A DNA stretch of 64,000 nt from Pseudactinotalea suaedae (GCF_009733815.1 NZ_WNXY01000010.1:62001-126000); one strand, 5' to 3'. Shown: positions 1 through 9,734, counted from the stretch's first letter. Made by a program: numbers and translations. Notes: generated from the letters alone by a model not told the origin.

Positions 1-557
1 TGCAGCGCCATCGACGCGGCCACGTAGTCGTCCCACGTCCACGTGCCGTCCGGGATCTCGACACCGGCCTGCTCGAAGAGGTCCACGTTGTAGTAGAGGA
101 ACCAGGCGTCCTGCCGGTACGGGATGGCGTAGGTGGCGCCATCCACGGCGTAGGCATCGACGCCCAGGATGTCGCCGCTCAGCTCGGACGCGACGTCGCT
201 GACGTCGACCAGCTGGCCGCCCTCCTGGTAGGTGGGCAGCGTCGTCACCGTCTTGAGCGGGTACAGGTCCGGCGCCGAGCCGGCGGCGAGATCCGCCGTC
301 AGCTGGGTGTCGTAGTTCGCCGCGTCGTACTCGAGCACCGAGATCGAGACCTCGGGGTTCTGCTCGGTGAAGCCGTCCACGAGCACCTGGAACTCCGGGG
401 TCGTCGAGAGCGACCAGCCTGCGAGCACGAGGTCGGTCGAGCCGCCCTCACCGCCGCCGTTCGAGCCACCGGAGCCTCCGCCGTCGTCGGAGCAGCCCGC
501 GAGCACGAGCATCGCTCCTGCCAGTACGGCCACGCCTGCCTTCGTCGTTCGCCTCAT
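1..557 (-). CDS. Sugar ABC transporter substrate-binding lipoprotein (partial)
   Basis: Extracellular solute-binding protein (family 1, carbohydrate type), cut by the window edge after about 185 residues. The ATG at 557 follows an AGGAGG ribosome site at 568-573. The protein begins MRRTTKAG, has a hydrophobic signal segment and a lipobox LAGC with the lipidated Cys at residue 22, then a Gly/Ser-rich linker. The mature part has family-typical stretches such as TEQNPEVSISVLEYD and the AIPYRQDAWFLYYNVDLFE segment found in sugar-binding proteins. It lies 88 bp downstream of a D-2-hydroxyacid dehydrogenase on the same strand, and a DeoR/LacI-type regulator is divergent from that gene, so all three probably form a carbohydrate utilisation locus continuing to the left. 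The ligand cannot be told. The family call is firm. Confidence 0.9.
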   Translation of the reverse strand, partial: MRRTTKAGVAVLAGAMLVLAGCSDDGGGSGGSNGGGEGGSTDLVLAGWSLSTTPEFQVLVDGFTEQNPEVSISVLEYDAANYDTQLTADLAAGSAPDLYPLKTVTTLPTYQEGGQLVDVSDVASELSGDILGVDAYAVDGATYAIPYRQDAWFLYYNVDLFEQAGVEIPDGTWTWDDYVAASMAL

Positions 558-645
558 TGCGTTGTTTCCTCCTGCTGGGGTCGAGGCCCGCGGATCGGGC
601 CTGCTGTGCGGGTCCCGAGCTGAGACAGCTCGGCCGTGGTGAAGC

Positions 646-1653
646 TCATGCGCTGACGCCGACGGTCTCGACGGACACGGCGCCGCGTACCGGTGCGCCC
701 GCGACCAGATCCGCCAGCGCGTCGAGCGCGTGGTGGGCGAGCCGCCTGGTCTCCGAGCCCAGCGAGCCGGCGAGGTGCGGGGTGACCATGACGTTCGGCA
801 GCGCGAGCAGACCGTGACCGCGCGGGAGCGGCTCGGGCTCGGTCACGTCCAGGATCGCGTCGATCCTGCCGGCGGCGCACTCGCGCAGCAGCGCGTCGTG
901 GTCGACCAGCCCACCGCGCGCGGTGTTGATCAGGGTCGCGCCGTCCGGGAGCAGCGCGAGCTCGGCGGCGCCGATCATGCCCCGGGTCGCCTCGCCGAGC
1001 GGAGCGTGCAACGAGAGGATCTCGCTGCTGCGCAGCAGCGAGGGCAGCGACACGAGCTCGCCGCCCGCAGCGGCCACGTCGGCCGCCTGGGCGTAGGGGT
1101 CGGCCACGAGCACGCCTGCCGGCTGCAGCACCCGGTGGATGAGCTCCAGAGTGCGTCGCCCGATCCGTGAGAACCCGACGAGCCCGATCGTGCGGCCGAG
1201 GTTGGACAGCTCCCCGTCGCTCACCGCACCCCACGACACCGGCCGTTCGCGGTTCGCCGCCGCGAGGGGGACCGCCCGCTTGCCGGCCAGGATGATCGCG
1301 GCGAGCGCGAACTCGGCCACCGGGATCGCGTTGGCGTCGGCGCCGGAGACCACCGTGATGCCGCGCGCGTACGCCTCCGGCGGCACCAGCGACCGCACGC
1401 TCCCCGCGGCGTGCAGCACGGCGCGCAACCGCGGCGCCCCGTCCAGCACTTGCGTCGTGATCGGCGGGCATCCCCAGGAGGTGATGAGCACCTCGACGTC
1501 GGCGAGCCGCGCCATCGTGGCGTCATCGAACCGGTCCGACCATGCAGGGTCACCGAGCACGGCGAGCGCGCGGAGCCGCTCGAGCTCGGCGCGACCGAAC
1601 AGCTGCTGGTGGACGCGCCCGTCCATCACCAGCAGAACCTGCGGGTCGTCCAT
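646..1653 (-). CDS. D-2-hydroxyacid dehydrogenase family protein
   Basis: NAD-dependent 2-hydroxyacid dehydrogenase of the phosphoglycerate dehydrogenase/glyoxylate reductase superfamily, 335 aa. The nucleotide-binding loop reads GLVGFSRIGRR, where a Ser replaces the middle Gly of the usual GxGxxG. The catalytic Arg-Glu-His triad is visible as NTARGGLVD (Arg), DVTEPEPLP (Glu) and TPHLAGS (His). The length is normal. The ATG start at 1653 faces the divergent regulator at 1824, and the gene is followed on the same strand by a sugar-binding lipoprotein. The context suggests a role in degrading a sugar acid or similar carbon source rather than serine biosynthesis, which is inference. The substrate is not predictable from sequence. 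Confidence 0.88.
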   Translation of the reverse strand: MDDPQVLLVMDGRVHQQLFGRAELERLRALAVLGDPAWSDRFDDATMARLADVEVLITSWGCPPITTQVLDGAPRLRAVLHAAGSVRSLVPPEAYARGITVVSGADANAIPVAEFALAAIILAGKRAVPLAAANRERPVSWGAVSDGELSNLGRTIGLVGFSRIGRRTLELIHRVLQPAGVLVADPYAQAADVAAAGGELVSLPSLLRSSEILSLHAPLGEATRGMIGAAELALLPDGATLINTARGGLVDHDALLRECAAGRIDAILDVTEPEPLPRGHGLLALPNVMVTPHLAGSLGSETRRLAHHALDALADLVAGAPVRGAVSVETVGVSA

Positions 1654-1739
1654 GACTCGATCTCACTCACCGTCGAGGGCCAGATGTTCGTTCCTGATCG
1701 TTTACGTGCCTATGATGCGGCCTGACGGTAAGCGAACAG

Positions 1740-1770
1740 GTTCGATCGTGTCAACACGACATGATCGAAC
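1740..1770. promoter_or_regulatory. Palindromic operator candidate in divergent promoter region
   Basis: An inverted repeat GTTCGATC (1740-1747) and GATCGAAC (1763-1770) brackets a centre with further symmetry (CGTGT...ACACG at 1748-1758). It lies between the divergent dehydrogenase and the DeoR/LacI hybrid regulator gene, where the operator of such a regulator is expected. Binding by that regulator is inferred. Confidence 0.5.
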
Positions 1771-1823
1771 ATCCCTGACCGGCGTGGTGGACGGCACACT
1801 GTGGGCACGAGGGAAGGTGAGCG

Positions 1824-2948
1824 ATGAGCGAGGACGGCACCGCGTCGGCCGAGAGCCGGGCGCTCGGCGCGTCACGACGCTCCGAGGTCCTCGCCGCGGT
1901 GCGCCGCCACGGCACCGTCCGGGTCGCCGAGCTGGCGGCCCAGTTCGACGTGACCCCGGTGACCATCCGTCGCGACCTGGCCGACCTCGACGAGGCCGGG
2001 CTCGTCACGCGCGTGCACGGAGGCGCGATCGTGGCCGCCGAGGGACCCCGCGACGATGCTCCTGCAGCCCGCCGCATACCTCAGCCGGGCCGCGGTGACG
2101 GCGCGATCGGCCTGCTGGTGCCCTCACTCAGCGTCTACTGGCCCGACATCGCGCGCAGCGTCGAGAGCGAGGTCCGCCGGGCCGGCCTGCGGCTGCTGCT
2201 GCGCGAGTCCCGCTACCGCGCAGCCGACGAGCGGCCCGATCTCGACTGGCTCGTCGACTCCGGCTGCCTCGGCCTGCTGGCCGCTCCCACGATGGACGGC
2301 GTCGGCGGCGAGCGCGCACGGGAGTGGCTCCGCGACGCCCCGGTGCCGGTCGTGCTCGTCGAGCGCACCGCCGTCGTCGACGACTACCAGCGTGCGATCG
2401 AGTCGGTGGTCTCCGATCACGCCCTGGGTGGCGAGATGGCCACGCACCATCTGGCGAATCTCGGCCATCGGCGGATCGGCGCGGTGCTGTCGCGGACGTC
2501 GCCGCACTTCGAGGAGATCCGGCTCGGCTGGGACCGCGCTGTCGCGGAGCTGCGCCTGGCGAGCGACGTCACCGTCGACGAGGTGCCCGAGCGCGCGAGC
2601 GAGGACTTCGACCCCGCCCTGGAGGTCGCGGTCGACCACGCGGTCGCGAACGGCACCACCGGTCTGCTCGTCCACTCCGACCCCGAGGCCGTGCGGCTGG
2701 CCCAACTGGCCACCACGCGCGGCCTGCGCATCCCGGAGGACCTCTCGATCGTCTCCTACGACGACGAGGTCGCCGCGCTCGGCACCCCGCCGCTGACCGC
2801 GCTGCGACCGCCGCGCCAGGAGGTCGGTCGGACCGCCGTGACGATGCTGCTCGAGCGTCTCGCCGACCCGGATCGTCCGACGCATCGCGTCGCGATCAGC
2901 CCCACGCTCGTGGTGCGGGACTCGACCGGCGCGCCGGTCACGCGTTGA
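1824..2948 (+). CDS. Hybrid regulator: DeoR-type HTH with LacI-type sensor domain
   Basis: Transcriptional regulator, 374 aa. Residues 15-75 form a DeoR-type winged helix ([20 protein letters not shown], then [20 protein letters not shown] and VHGGAI), not the LacI helix-turn-helix. Residues of about 90-370 form a periplasmic-binding-protein-like sugar sensor as in LacI/GalR proteins ([14 protein letters not shown] at its start, [20 protein letters not shown] near the end). It probably senses a sugar and controls the divergent dehydrogenase/transporter genes as well as itself, through the palindrome at 1740-1770. ATG start at 1824. The last 11 bases overlap the end of the convergent purE gene. 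The effector is unknown. Confidence 0.85.
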   Translation: MSEDGTASAESRALGASRRSEVLAAVRRHGTVRVAELAAQFDVTPVTIRRDLADLDEAGLVTRVHGGAIVAAEGPRDDAPAARRIPQPGRGDGAIGLLVPSLSVYWPDIARSVESEVRRAGLRLLLRESRYRAADERPDLDWLVDSGCLGLLAAPTMDGVGGERAREWLRDAPVPVVLVERTAVVDDYQRAIESVVSDHALGGEMATHHLANLGHRRIGAVLSRTSPHFEEIRLGWDRAVAELRLASDVTVDEVPERASEDFDPALEVAVDHAVANGTTGLLVHSDPEAVRLAQLATTRGLRIPEDLSIVSYDDEVAALGTPPLTALRPPRQEVGRTAVTMLLERLADPDRPTHRVAISPTLVVRDSTGAPVTR

Positions 2949-3474
2949 AGCCGGGCTTCTGCGCGCGTTGCGCGCGCAGCCTCACACCCTTCTCGACGGC
3001 GGTCTGACGCAGCTGTTCCTGGAACGTCGCCATCTGCTCGCGCAGGCCGGCGCCCAGGTCGTCACCGCCGGCGGCGAGGATCCGCACCGCCAGCAGCCCG
3101 GCGTTGCGGGCACCGCCCACGCTCACGGTGGCGACCGGCACCCCGGCGGGCATCTGCACGATCGAGAGCAGCGAGTCCATGCCGTCGAGGTGCTGCAGCG
3201 GCACCGGAACGCCGATCACCGGCAGCGGCGTCACGGCTGCCAGCATGCCGGGCAGGTGAGCGGCGCCGCCGGCGCCCGCGATGATGACGCGCAGCCCCCG
3301 CGCGGCGGCCTGCTCGCCGTAGAAGATCATCTCCTGCGGCATCCGGTGCGCGCTGACGACGTCCGCCTCGTAGGGCACGCCGAACTCCTCCAGCGCCTTG
3401 GTCGCCTGCTCCATCACGGGCCAGTCGGAGTCGGAGCCCATCACGACTCCGACCAGGGGTTGACCGTTCGTCAT
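2938..3474 (-). CDS. purE: N5-carboxyaminoimidazole ribonucleotide mutase PurE
   Basis: Converts N5-CAIR to CAIR in purine biosynthesis, together with PurK. 178 aa, usual for class I PurE. Visible motifs are GSDSDWPVM (residues 13-21), the catalytic SAHR (His43), [12 protein letters not shown] and [10 protein letters not shown]. Its ATG at 3474 overlaps the purK stop (ATGA), so the two are translationally coupled. The 3' end overlaps the convergent regulator gene by 11 bp, leaving no room for a terminator between them. Confidence 0.97.
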   Translation of the reverse strand: MTNGQPLVGVVMGSDSDWPVMEQATKALEEFGVPYEADVVSAHRMPQEMIFYGEQAAARGLRVIIAGAGGAAHLPGMLAAVTPLPVIGVPVPLQHLDGMDSLLSIVQMPAGVPVATVSVGGARNAGLLAVRILAAGGDDLGAGLREQMATFQEQLRQTAVEKGVRLRAQRAQKPGFNA

Positions 3475-4619
3475 CCGGCTTCCTCTCGCTCGGTCGGGCT
3501 CTCGCCCCGCAGGATCGCGACGGCCGCGGTGGCGCGCTCGCGACAAACCTCTAGGTCGGCACCGGTCACGGTGACGTGGCCCAGCTTGCGGCCCGGCCGG
3601 ACCGCCTTGCCGTACAGGTGGACCTTGGCCTCGGGACAGCGCGCCATCAGCGCGGGATAGGCGCTCGCGGGGTCCTCCAGCTCGGAGCCGAGCAGGTTGA
3701 CCATCACCGCCCACGGCGCGGTCGGTGCGGTGTCGCCGAGCGGGAGGTCCAGCACGGCCCGCAGGTGCTGCTCGAACTGGCTGGTGACCGAGCCGTCGAT
3801 CGAGAAGTGGCCCGAGTTGTGCGGCCGCATGGCGAGCTCGTTGACGAGCACGCCCTCCGCCGTCGCGAACAGCTCCACGGCGAGCACGCCGGTCACGCCC
3901 AGCCCCTCGGCGACGGTCCGGGCGATCTTCTCGGCCTCGCGCGCGAGCGCGGGGTCGAGGCCGGGCGCGGGTGAGAGCACCTCGGCGCAGACGCCGTCAC
4001 GCTGGATCGTCTCGACGACCGGCCACGAGCGCATCTCGCCCGAAGGGCGCCGCGCGACGAGCGCGGCGAGCTCGCGCACGAACGGGACCTTCTCCTCGAC
4101 CAGGAGCGGTCCGCCGTCGGCCATCCAGTCGGCGACCTCGACGGCGTGGCTCACCACGCGCACGCCCTTGCCGTCGTAGCCGCCCACCGGGGTCTTGACG
4201 ATGACGGGGCGGCCGACGGTCTCGGCGAACTCCTCGAGCTCGGCCGCGGTGCTCACGCGTGCCCAGCGCGGGCACGGCACGCCGAGGGCGCCCAGCCGTT
4301 CGCGCATGTGGAGCTTGTCCTGGGCGCAGGCCAGCGCGTCGGGGCCGGGCTGGACGCTGACGCCCTCGGCCTGCAGCGCGCGCAGGTGGTCGCCGGGGAT
4401 GTGCTCGTGCTCGAAGGTGAGCACGTCGGCGCCTGCGACGAGGGCGCGCAGGTCGGCCAGCTCCTTGGGGGTGCCCACCGGGCTGTCCGGGAGCACCTGG
4501 GCGGCAGCGCCGTCAGGGTCCTCCACCAGGGCTCGGAGCCTGATCTGCAGCGCAGCGGCAGGCTCGGCCATCATGCGGGCCAGCTGCCCGCCCCCCACCA
4601 CAGCGACCACGGGACCCAC
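3471..4619 (-). CDS. purK: N5-carboxyaminoimidazole ribonucleotide synthase PurK
   Basis: ATP-grasp enzyme that makes N5-CAIR from AIR, bicarbonate and ATP. Motifs include [14 protein letters not shown] at the N-terminus, [12 protein letters not shown], the ATP-grasp segment [29 protein letters not shown] and the metal-binding region [15 protein letters not shown]. The open frame runs far upstream, but homology begins only at [10 protein letters not shown], so I chose the GTG at 4619 (382 aa, family-normal). A TTG four codons earlier is the main alternative. It is the first gene of purK-purE and is divergent from the gtrA-like gene 91 bp away. Confidence 0.95.
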   Translation of the reverse strand: MGPVVAVVGGGQLARMMAEPAAALQIRLRALVEDPDGAAAQVLPDSPVGTPKELADLRALVAGADVLTFEHEHIPGDHLRALQAEGVSVQPGPDALACAQDKLHMRERLGALGVPCPRWARVSTAAELEEFAETVGRPVIVKTPVGGYDGKGVRVVSHAVEVADWMADGGPLLVEEKVPFVRELAALVARRPSGEMRSWPVVETIQRDGVCAEVLSPAPGLDPALAREAEKIARTVAEGLGVTGVLAVELFATAEGVLVNELAMRPHNSGHFSIDGSVTSQFEQHLRAVLDLPLGDTAPTAPWAVMVNLLGSELEDPASAYPALMARCPEAKVHLYGKAVRPGRKLGHVTVTGADLEVCRERATAAVAILRGESPTEREEAG

Positions 4620-4710
4620 GGGTGGCAAGCCTAGTGGTGTACGGGGGCTGGTCAGCACTCCCCGCGTCGCCGGACCGCGCCCCCCGGGCGGCGCATGCGA
4701 TCCTCGTCCT

Positions 4711-5334
4711 GTGGAACGGCTCAGGCACTGGCTGCTGGTGCGGCACCGCAGCAACTGGATCCAGCTGTTCCGGTTCGCGCTCGTGGGCGGCTCCGGCGTG
4801 CTGGTCAACCTGCTCGTCGTGGTGATCTGCAACAGGCTGGGCGCGCACCCGGAGGCGATCGCGGTCGATCTGCCGCTCACGGAGTTCAACGTCCGCTGGT
4901 ACCACGTGTTCTCCACGACCGCCTTCCTCGTGGCCAACCTGTGGAACTTCCAGCTGAACCGGTGGTGGACGTTCCGCAGCGCGAAGCACGCCGCCTGGTG
5001 GCGCGAGTACCCGCCGTTCCTCATGGTCGGGTTCGCCGCCCAGGTCGTGGGTCTGGGCATCCTCACCCTGCTGATGCACCCCCACTCCCCCTTGGGACTG
5101 CCGAACGAGATCTTCGACGACTCCACCGGCCTGCGCACCAAGGTCTACTGGGCGCAGCTGATCTCGGTGGTCCTCGTGACACCGGTCTCGTTCGTCCTCA
5201 ACAAGATCTGGACCTTCCGCCGCGTCCGCACCCGCGACGGCCGCTCCCTCGCCGAGGCCGCCCACCTCAGCCCCGAGCCGGGGCCAGCTCCCGGCGCCTC
5301 GGACCCGAGCGAGAACGAAGCTCAGCGAACCTGA
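4711..5334 (+). CDS. GtrA family membrane protein
   Basis: Small polytopic membrane protein of the GtrA family (flippase-like proteins for lipid-linked sugars in cell-envelope polysaccharide synthesis). 207 aa from the GTG at 4711, which matches the usual family start FRFALVGGSGVLVNLLVV. Four hydrophobic segments are visible, and the paired motifs WNFQLNRWWTFR and FVLNKIWTFRRVR are the two family repeats N-x(3)-WTF. The C-terminal tail is hydrophilic. A GtrA gene next to purK-purE is a common arrangement in actinobacteria, and the specific lipid-sugar substrate is unknown. Confidence 0.9.
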   Translation: MERLRHWLLVRHRSNWIQLFRFALVGGSGVLVNLLVVVICNRLGAHPEAIAVDLPLTEFNVRWYHVFSTTAFLVANLWNFQLNRWWTFRSAKHAAWWREYPPFLMVGFAAQVVGLGILTLLMHPHSPLGLPNEIFDDSTGLRTKVYWAQLISVVLVTPVSFVLNKIWTFRRVRTRDGRSLAEAAHLSPEPGPAPGASDPSENEAQRT

Positions 5335-5364
5335 CCGGCGATCACCAGGCCGACCGCGCCACGA

Positions 5365-5568
5365 CGTTGCCCTTCACGCCCCGTGGTCACTTCCGCAACG
5401 CCCCGCCCACCGCGGCGTTGCCCTTTACGCCCCGCGGTCACTTCCGCAACGCCCCGCCCACCGCGGCGTTGCCCTTCACGCCCTGCGGTCACTTCCACAA
5501 CACCCAGCCCGCCGTCGCGTTGCATCCCACGCCCCGTGGTCACCTCTGCAACGGGCCTGCCAGCCGTC
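5365..5568. repeat. Four tandem copies of a 51-bp unit
   Basis: Units begin at 5365, 5416, 5467 and 5518 with CGTTGC and repeat at exactly 51 bp. The first two are nearly identical and the last two are diverged. Most units hold a short inverted repeat, CGTTGC with GCAACG about 24 bases later, so each could fold as a hairpin. The array lies just past the end of the gtrA-like gene, in the 468-bp space between two convergent genes. No gene is credible here although the period is a multiple of three and frames stay open. Confidence 0.85.
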
Positions 5569-5671
5569 CACGACCTCGGCCCGTGCCGACCACGCACTGG
5601 CGCCCGAAGCGTTTGCACGTCCCCTGACCTCCAGCCACCAGGAGGTGAGGCACCGACGCCGATGCGCGGGC

Positions 5672-5750
5672 TCGTGCGCGCGAGAATGGCTGGGTCTGGC
5701 GGGAGCACGTGAGGAACGAGCGTGCGGATGGTTCTTCTCGCGCGCACGAG
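5672..5750. repeat. Perfect 16-bp inverted repeat with 47-nt loop
   Basis: CTCGTGCGCGCGAGAA at 5672-5687 is exactly complementary to 5735-5750. Inside the loop a second small inverted repeat pairs GCACG (5705-5709) with CGTGC (5721-5725). The loop is too long for a simple terminator. It lies between the 51-bp repeat array and the end of the histidine kinase gene. The function is unknown. Confidence 0.7.
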
Positions 5751-5768
5751 GCCGCGGAGCGGCCCCAC

Positions 5769-5788
5769 GGATCGGCGCGAGCCGATCC
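5769..5788. terminator. Stem-loop near the 3' end of the two-component operon
   Basis: An 8-bp perfect stem, GGATCGGC at 5769-5776 pairing with 5781-5788, closes a GCGA tetraloop (GNRA type as read on the plus strand). It is 14 bp past the histidine kinase stop codon, a plausible terminator position for the minus-strand operon. There is no clear U-tract, so it could also be a 3' stabilising structure. Confidence 0.45.
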
Positions 5789-5802
5789 TCCGCGCAGAGC
5801 CG

Positions 5803-7098
5803 TCAGCGGCGCCGCCGCCGCCGCCCCACCACCACCATCGACCCCGGCGGCAGCACGTCCATGGACTCCAGCCGCTTGGGGACGGCGGCGAGGAAGATCG
5901 CGAACACCGGCGGCCGCCGTTGCGCGAGGTCGAGCCGGCCGCCGTCGGCCTTGACGAGGTCGCGGGCGAGGCCGAGACCGAGCCCGGTGCCCTTGCCGGA
6001 GGTGACGTGGCGCTCGAAGATGCGGGGCGCGAGCTCGTCGGAGACACCCTCGCCCTCGTCGGAGACCTCGATGATGACGCCGACGTCGGGGCCCGACTTG
6101 GAGGGACGGGCGGCGACCGTGGTGGTGCCGTCGCCGTACTTGAGCGAGTTCTCGAGCAGCGTCGACAGGGCCTGGGTGAGCGCACCGGGGGTGGCCAGCA
6201 CCTTGATGCCGTCCGGGTCCTCGAACCGCAGTGGCCGCCCGGCGCGCCGGAACGTCGGCCCCCACTCGCGCTGCTGCTGGTCGAAGACCTCGGCGAGCTC
6301 CAGCGGTTCGGTGGTGCCGCCGTCGGTGCTGCGAGCCGAGGACAGCAGGTCGTCGACGACCCCGACGAGCCGCTCCACCTGCTCGAGCGAGATCCTGGCC
6401 TCCTCCGCGATGTGCGGGTCCTCGGCGGTCATCTCGATCTCTTCGAGCCGCATCGTCAACGCGGTCAGCGGCGTGCGGAGCTGGTGGCTGGCGTTCGCGG
6501 CGAACTCGCGCTCGGCGACCATGCGCGTGGCCATCCGCTCCCCCGAGCGGACCAGCTCGCTGGCCACCAGGTCGATCTCCTCGACGCCGGAGGTCATGAT
6601 CGAGGGCTGCGCGCGCCCGGCGCCGAGCTGCTCGGCGCTCGCGGCGAGGTAGATCATCGGCGCCGCCAGCCGGCGCGCCTGCCGGCCCGCGACCAGCGCG
6701 CCCACGCCGAACGCGACCAGCGAGGCGACCACGACCAGGATGACCACCTGCGCACCGCGCCAGAACAGGCTGCTGGCGGGCACCTCGACGACAACCAGGG
6801 CACCGGACGCCGTGCCCTGCCGGACCTCGTAGGTGTTGCCGTCGAACTCGTCCCCGACCGTGACCTCGACGCCGTCAGGTGTCGTCACGGTCACCCGCAT
6901 CGGGATGTTGACGGTCTCGTCGTCGGTCCATCGCCTGAGGGACTCGTCGGTGATCTCGAGGTCGAACGTCAGCCGGGTCTCCACGGCACGCGCGACGCTC
7001 TCGGTCCGCAGCCGCAGGTCGGAGAGCACCGAGTCCTGCACGAGCACGACGCCGAAGATCGCCATCGGCACGCCCAGAAGCAGCACCGCGACGGTCAC
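5803..7098 (-). CDS. Sensor histidine kinase
   Basis: Membrane sensor kinase, 431 aa from the GTG at 7098. It has an N-terminal membrane helix, a short extracytoplasmic domain (residues of about 22-115), a second membrane helix (about 116-137), HAMP, then the dimerisation box FAANASHQLRTPLTAL with His205 as phosphorylation site. The ATP-binding boxes are the N-box LENSLKYG, EVSDEGEGVS and GTGLGLGLA. The tail ends in six arginines. Translation may begin earlier at a CTG at 7134 right after the regulator stop, which would give a more usual N-terminus (LRRRVLTATIAAV). It is coupled to the upstream response regulator. The signal sensed is unknown. Confidence 0.92.
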   Translation of the reverse strand: MTVAVLLLGVPMAIFGVVLVQDSVLSDLRLRTESVARAVETRLTFDLEITDESLRRWTDDETVNIPMRVTVTTPDGVEVTVGDEFDGNTYEVRQGTASGALVVVEVPASSLFWRGAQVVILVVVASLVAFGVGALVAGRQARRLAAPMIYLAASAEQLGAGRAQPSIMTSGVEEIDLVASELVRSGERMATRMVAEREFAANASHQLRTPLTALTMRLEEIEMTAEDPHIAEEARISLEQVERLVGVVDDLLSSARSTDGGTTEPLELAEVFDQQQREWGPTFRRAGRPLRFEDPDGIKVLATPGALTQALSTLLENSLKYGDGTTTVAARPSKSGPDVGVIIEVSDEGEGVSDELAPRIFERHVTSGKGTGLGLGLARDLVKADGGRLDLAQRRPPVFAIFLAAVPKRLESMDVLPPGSMVVVGRRRRRR

Positions 7099-7135
7099 CG
7101 CCGCGATCGTCGCGGTGAGAACCCGCCTCCGCAGC

Positions 7136-7819
<684 letters not shown>

Positions 7820-7856
7820 TCGGCCATGCTAGTGCCATGCGCTGGGGTGGCGAGCG

Positions 7857-8906
7857 TCAATCCAGCCGCGTCGCACCGCCGTCGACCTGGCGCGCCCGAC
7901 CCAGCCGCACGGGTCGCACGACGCCCAGCCCCTGGACCGCGACCGGCGCCTCGGGCGCCAGCGCGACGCCCGGCTCGGTGGCCTCCAGCAGCGCGGCGCT
8001 GACGTCGTCGAGCACGATCGAGCCGGCGACGGCGACGTCCGCCAGCCGGGACGCGAGGTTCACGCTGGGCCCGAACACGTCCCCCGACAGCGAGAGCACC
8101 CGCCCCCACACCAGCCCGCCACGCACCTCGAAGCTCTTGCCGTGCATGGCCTCCAGCAGCTGCAACGACACCTCGGCACCGGTGCGCAGGTCGTCGGCGA
8201 CGAACAGCACCGCGTCACCGATCGTCTTGACCACCCGGGCTCCGTTCCCGGCGATCGTGTCGCGCGCAGCGGTCTCGAAGCCCTGCACGAGGTCGGCGAG
8301 CTCGCCGGACGACAGCCCTGCGGTGCGCTCGGTGAAGGAGACCATGTCGAGGAAGCCGACCGCTCGCTCCAGCGGCAGCTCGCCGGAGCCGGGCAGCTGG
8401 GGCGCGTGCGCCTGCGCGATGTCCCGGTCGAGCCGCCCCATCAGCGCCACGAGCTGCCGCCGCCACGTGTGCACCATCTGCTGCTCGAGCACCGGGGCCA
8501 GCGCGGCCAGCCGGTCGAGCACCACGAGTCGGGCCGAGGTGTCGTCGAGCTCGTACCGCACCGAGGCGTCCTCGACCAGCGCCTCCAGCTGCCAGAGGGC
8601 GAGCCGGTCGGCGCTGTGGCCCTGGGCGCGCACGAGCGTCTGGGCTGCGGGCAGCCCGAGCGTGCCCGACTCGACGAGCTCGGCCATCAGCGCCAGCGCG
8701 GCGACGTCACCCTCGGTGAAGTGCGGGTCGTCGTCGGGCACGTCCGCGAACCCGAGCGAGCGCCAGAAGCCGCGCACGATCGTCAGGCTCAGCCCGGTGC
8801 GCTCGGCCACCTGATCTGTGGTCAGCAGCGGCTCGTCGCCGAGGAGCCCGAGCGCCAGCGCCCGATAGGTCGACCCGCCGGCTGCGGAACCCTCTTGCTC
8901 GACCAC
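7857..8906 (-). CDS. Class III adenylate/guanylate cyclase with N-terminal MerR-like HTH
   Basis: Predicted cAMP-forming (possibly cGMP-forming) cyclase, 349 aa. Residues of about 25-90 resemble a MerR-type winged helix (LTTDQVAERTGLSLTIVRGF followed by FTEGDVAALALM). The catalytic domain covers about 178-330 and keeps the family residues: metal-binding Asp187 (FLDMVSFTE) and Asp231 (TIGDAV), substrate-selecting Lys227, and transition-state Asn283 and Arg287 (GPSVNLASRLAD). Lys227 favours ATP. The ATG at 8906 is 9 bp from the convergent-side end of birA on the same strand. An HTH-cyclase combination is known in actinobacteria, but what the N-terminal domain senses or binds is not. Confidence 0.87.
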   Translation of the reverse strand: MVEQEGSAAGGSTYRALALGLLGDEPLLTTDQVAERTGLSLTIVRGFWRSLGFADVPDDDPHFTEGDVAALALMAELVESGTLGLPAAQTLVRAQGHSADRLALWQLEALVEDASVRYELDDTSARLVVLDRLAALAPVLEQQMVHTWRRQLVALMGRLDRDIAQAHAPQLPGSGELPLERAVGFLDMVSFTERTAGLSSGELADLVQGFETAARDTIAGNGARVVKTIGDAVLFVADDLRTGAEVSLQLLEAMHGKSFEVRGGLVWGRVLSLSGDVFGPSVNLASRLADVAVAGSIVLDDVSAALLEATEPGVALAPEAPVAVQGLGVVRPVRLGRARQVDGGATRLD

Positions 8907-8915
8907 GCTGTGAAA

Positions 8916-9734
8916 CTACCGCCCCTCGCCCGCCGCTGCCCGGAGATGCTCGACGTCCCCGGCCATGACGACCCGCTCGGTGCCGCCCGGCTCTCGGATC
9001 ACGAGGCCACCGCCGTCGTCGATCGCCCGGGCGGTGCCGGTCACGCGAGCCCCGCCCGGCAGGTGCGCGACGACCTGCGCGCCGATGCTCACGCATCGCC
9101 GCTCGACGGCGGCCCTCCAGGTCAGCGGGTCGCTCACCAGGGCCTCGGCGAGGCGGGCACGCACGGCCTCGAGGAGGTCCGACGCGGCGACGTCGATGCC
9201 GTACGCCTGCAGCGTCGCCGCCCACGGGACCGGCGCGGACCCGGCGAGGTTGACGCCGATCCCCAGCAGCACGCCCTGCTGGCCGGGCAGCACCTCGGCG
9301 AGCAGGCCGCCGACCTTGCGCAGGTAGCCCCAGCCCTCGATCTCCGACGTCGCGGGCAGCACCACGTCGTTCGGCCACTTCACGCCGGCCGGGCCGTGCG
9401 GCGAGGGGTGCGGCGGCACGGCGTCGGGTGGCGGGCTGCGGAGCTCGTCGATCACGTCGGCCACGGCGCACCCGGCGAGCATCGGGATCCACGGCCACCG
9501 CTGCACCGGCAGCTCGGGCCGCAGCACCAGGCTCGCGGTCAGCGCGGTCAGCTCGCCGGTCTCCCAGGTGCGGTCGCCACGCCCCCGACCGGCGAGCTGG
9601 CGCACGGCGCGCAGCCCGGACAGGTGCGGCCAGCCGGGCGCGTCCGCCGCGAGCGCGCGCAGGTCCTCCTGGGTCGACCCGGTCTCCTCGACGGTCACCA
9701 CCGCCGAGCGCCCCGGGGCCGGCATCTGAGTCAT
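8916..9734 (-). CDS. birA: Biotin--[acetyl-CoA-carboxylase] ligase BirA
   Basis: Biotin protein ligase that biotinylates the carrier domain of acyl-CoA carboxylase. The substrate gene (the alpha subunit) is at 19924 and the beta subunit is divergent at 9865. 272 aa from the ATG at 9734, a class I ligase without the N-terminal HTH repressor domain. Visible motifs are ETGSTQEDL, the biotinyl-AMP loop [32 protein letters not shown] and LLGIGVNL. The C-terminal cap domain has [14 protein letters not shown]. The open frame extends upstream but without homology. Confidence 0.95.
   Translation of the reverse strand: MTQMPAPGRSAVVTVEETGSTQEDLRALAADAPGWPHLSGLRAVRQLAGRGRGDRTWETGELTALTASLVLRPELPVQRWPWIPMLAGCAVADVIDELRSPPPDAVPPHPSPHGPAGVKWPNDVVLPATSEIEGWGYLRKVGGLLAEVLPGQQGVLLGIGVNLAGSAPVPWAATLQAYGIDVAASDLLEAVRARLAEALVSDPLTWRAAVERRCVSIGAQVVAHLPGGARVTGTARAIDDGGGLVIREPGGTERVVMAGDVEHLRAAAGEGR

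Noticed and set aside
5365-5568. A repeat-containing peptide gene
   Set aside because: The 51-bp period keeps frames open on its own. There is no ribosome site or start and the units diverge without keeping amino-acid identity.
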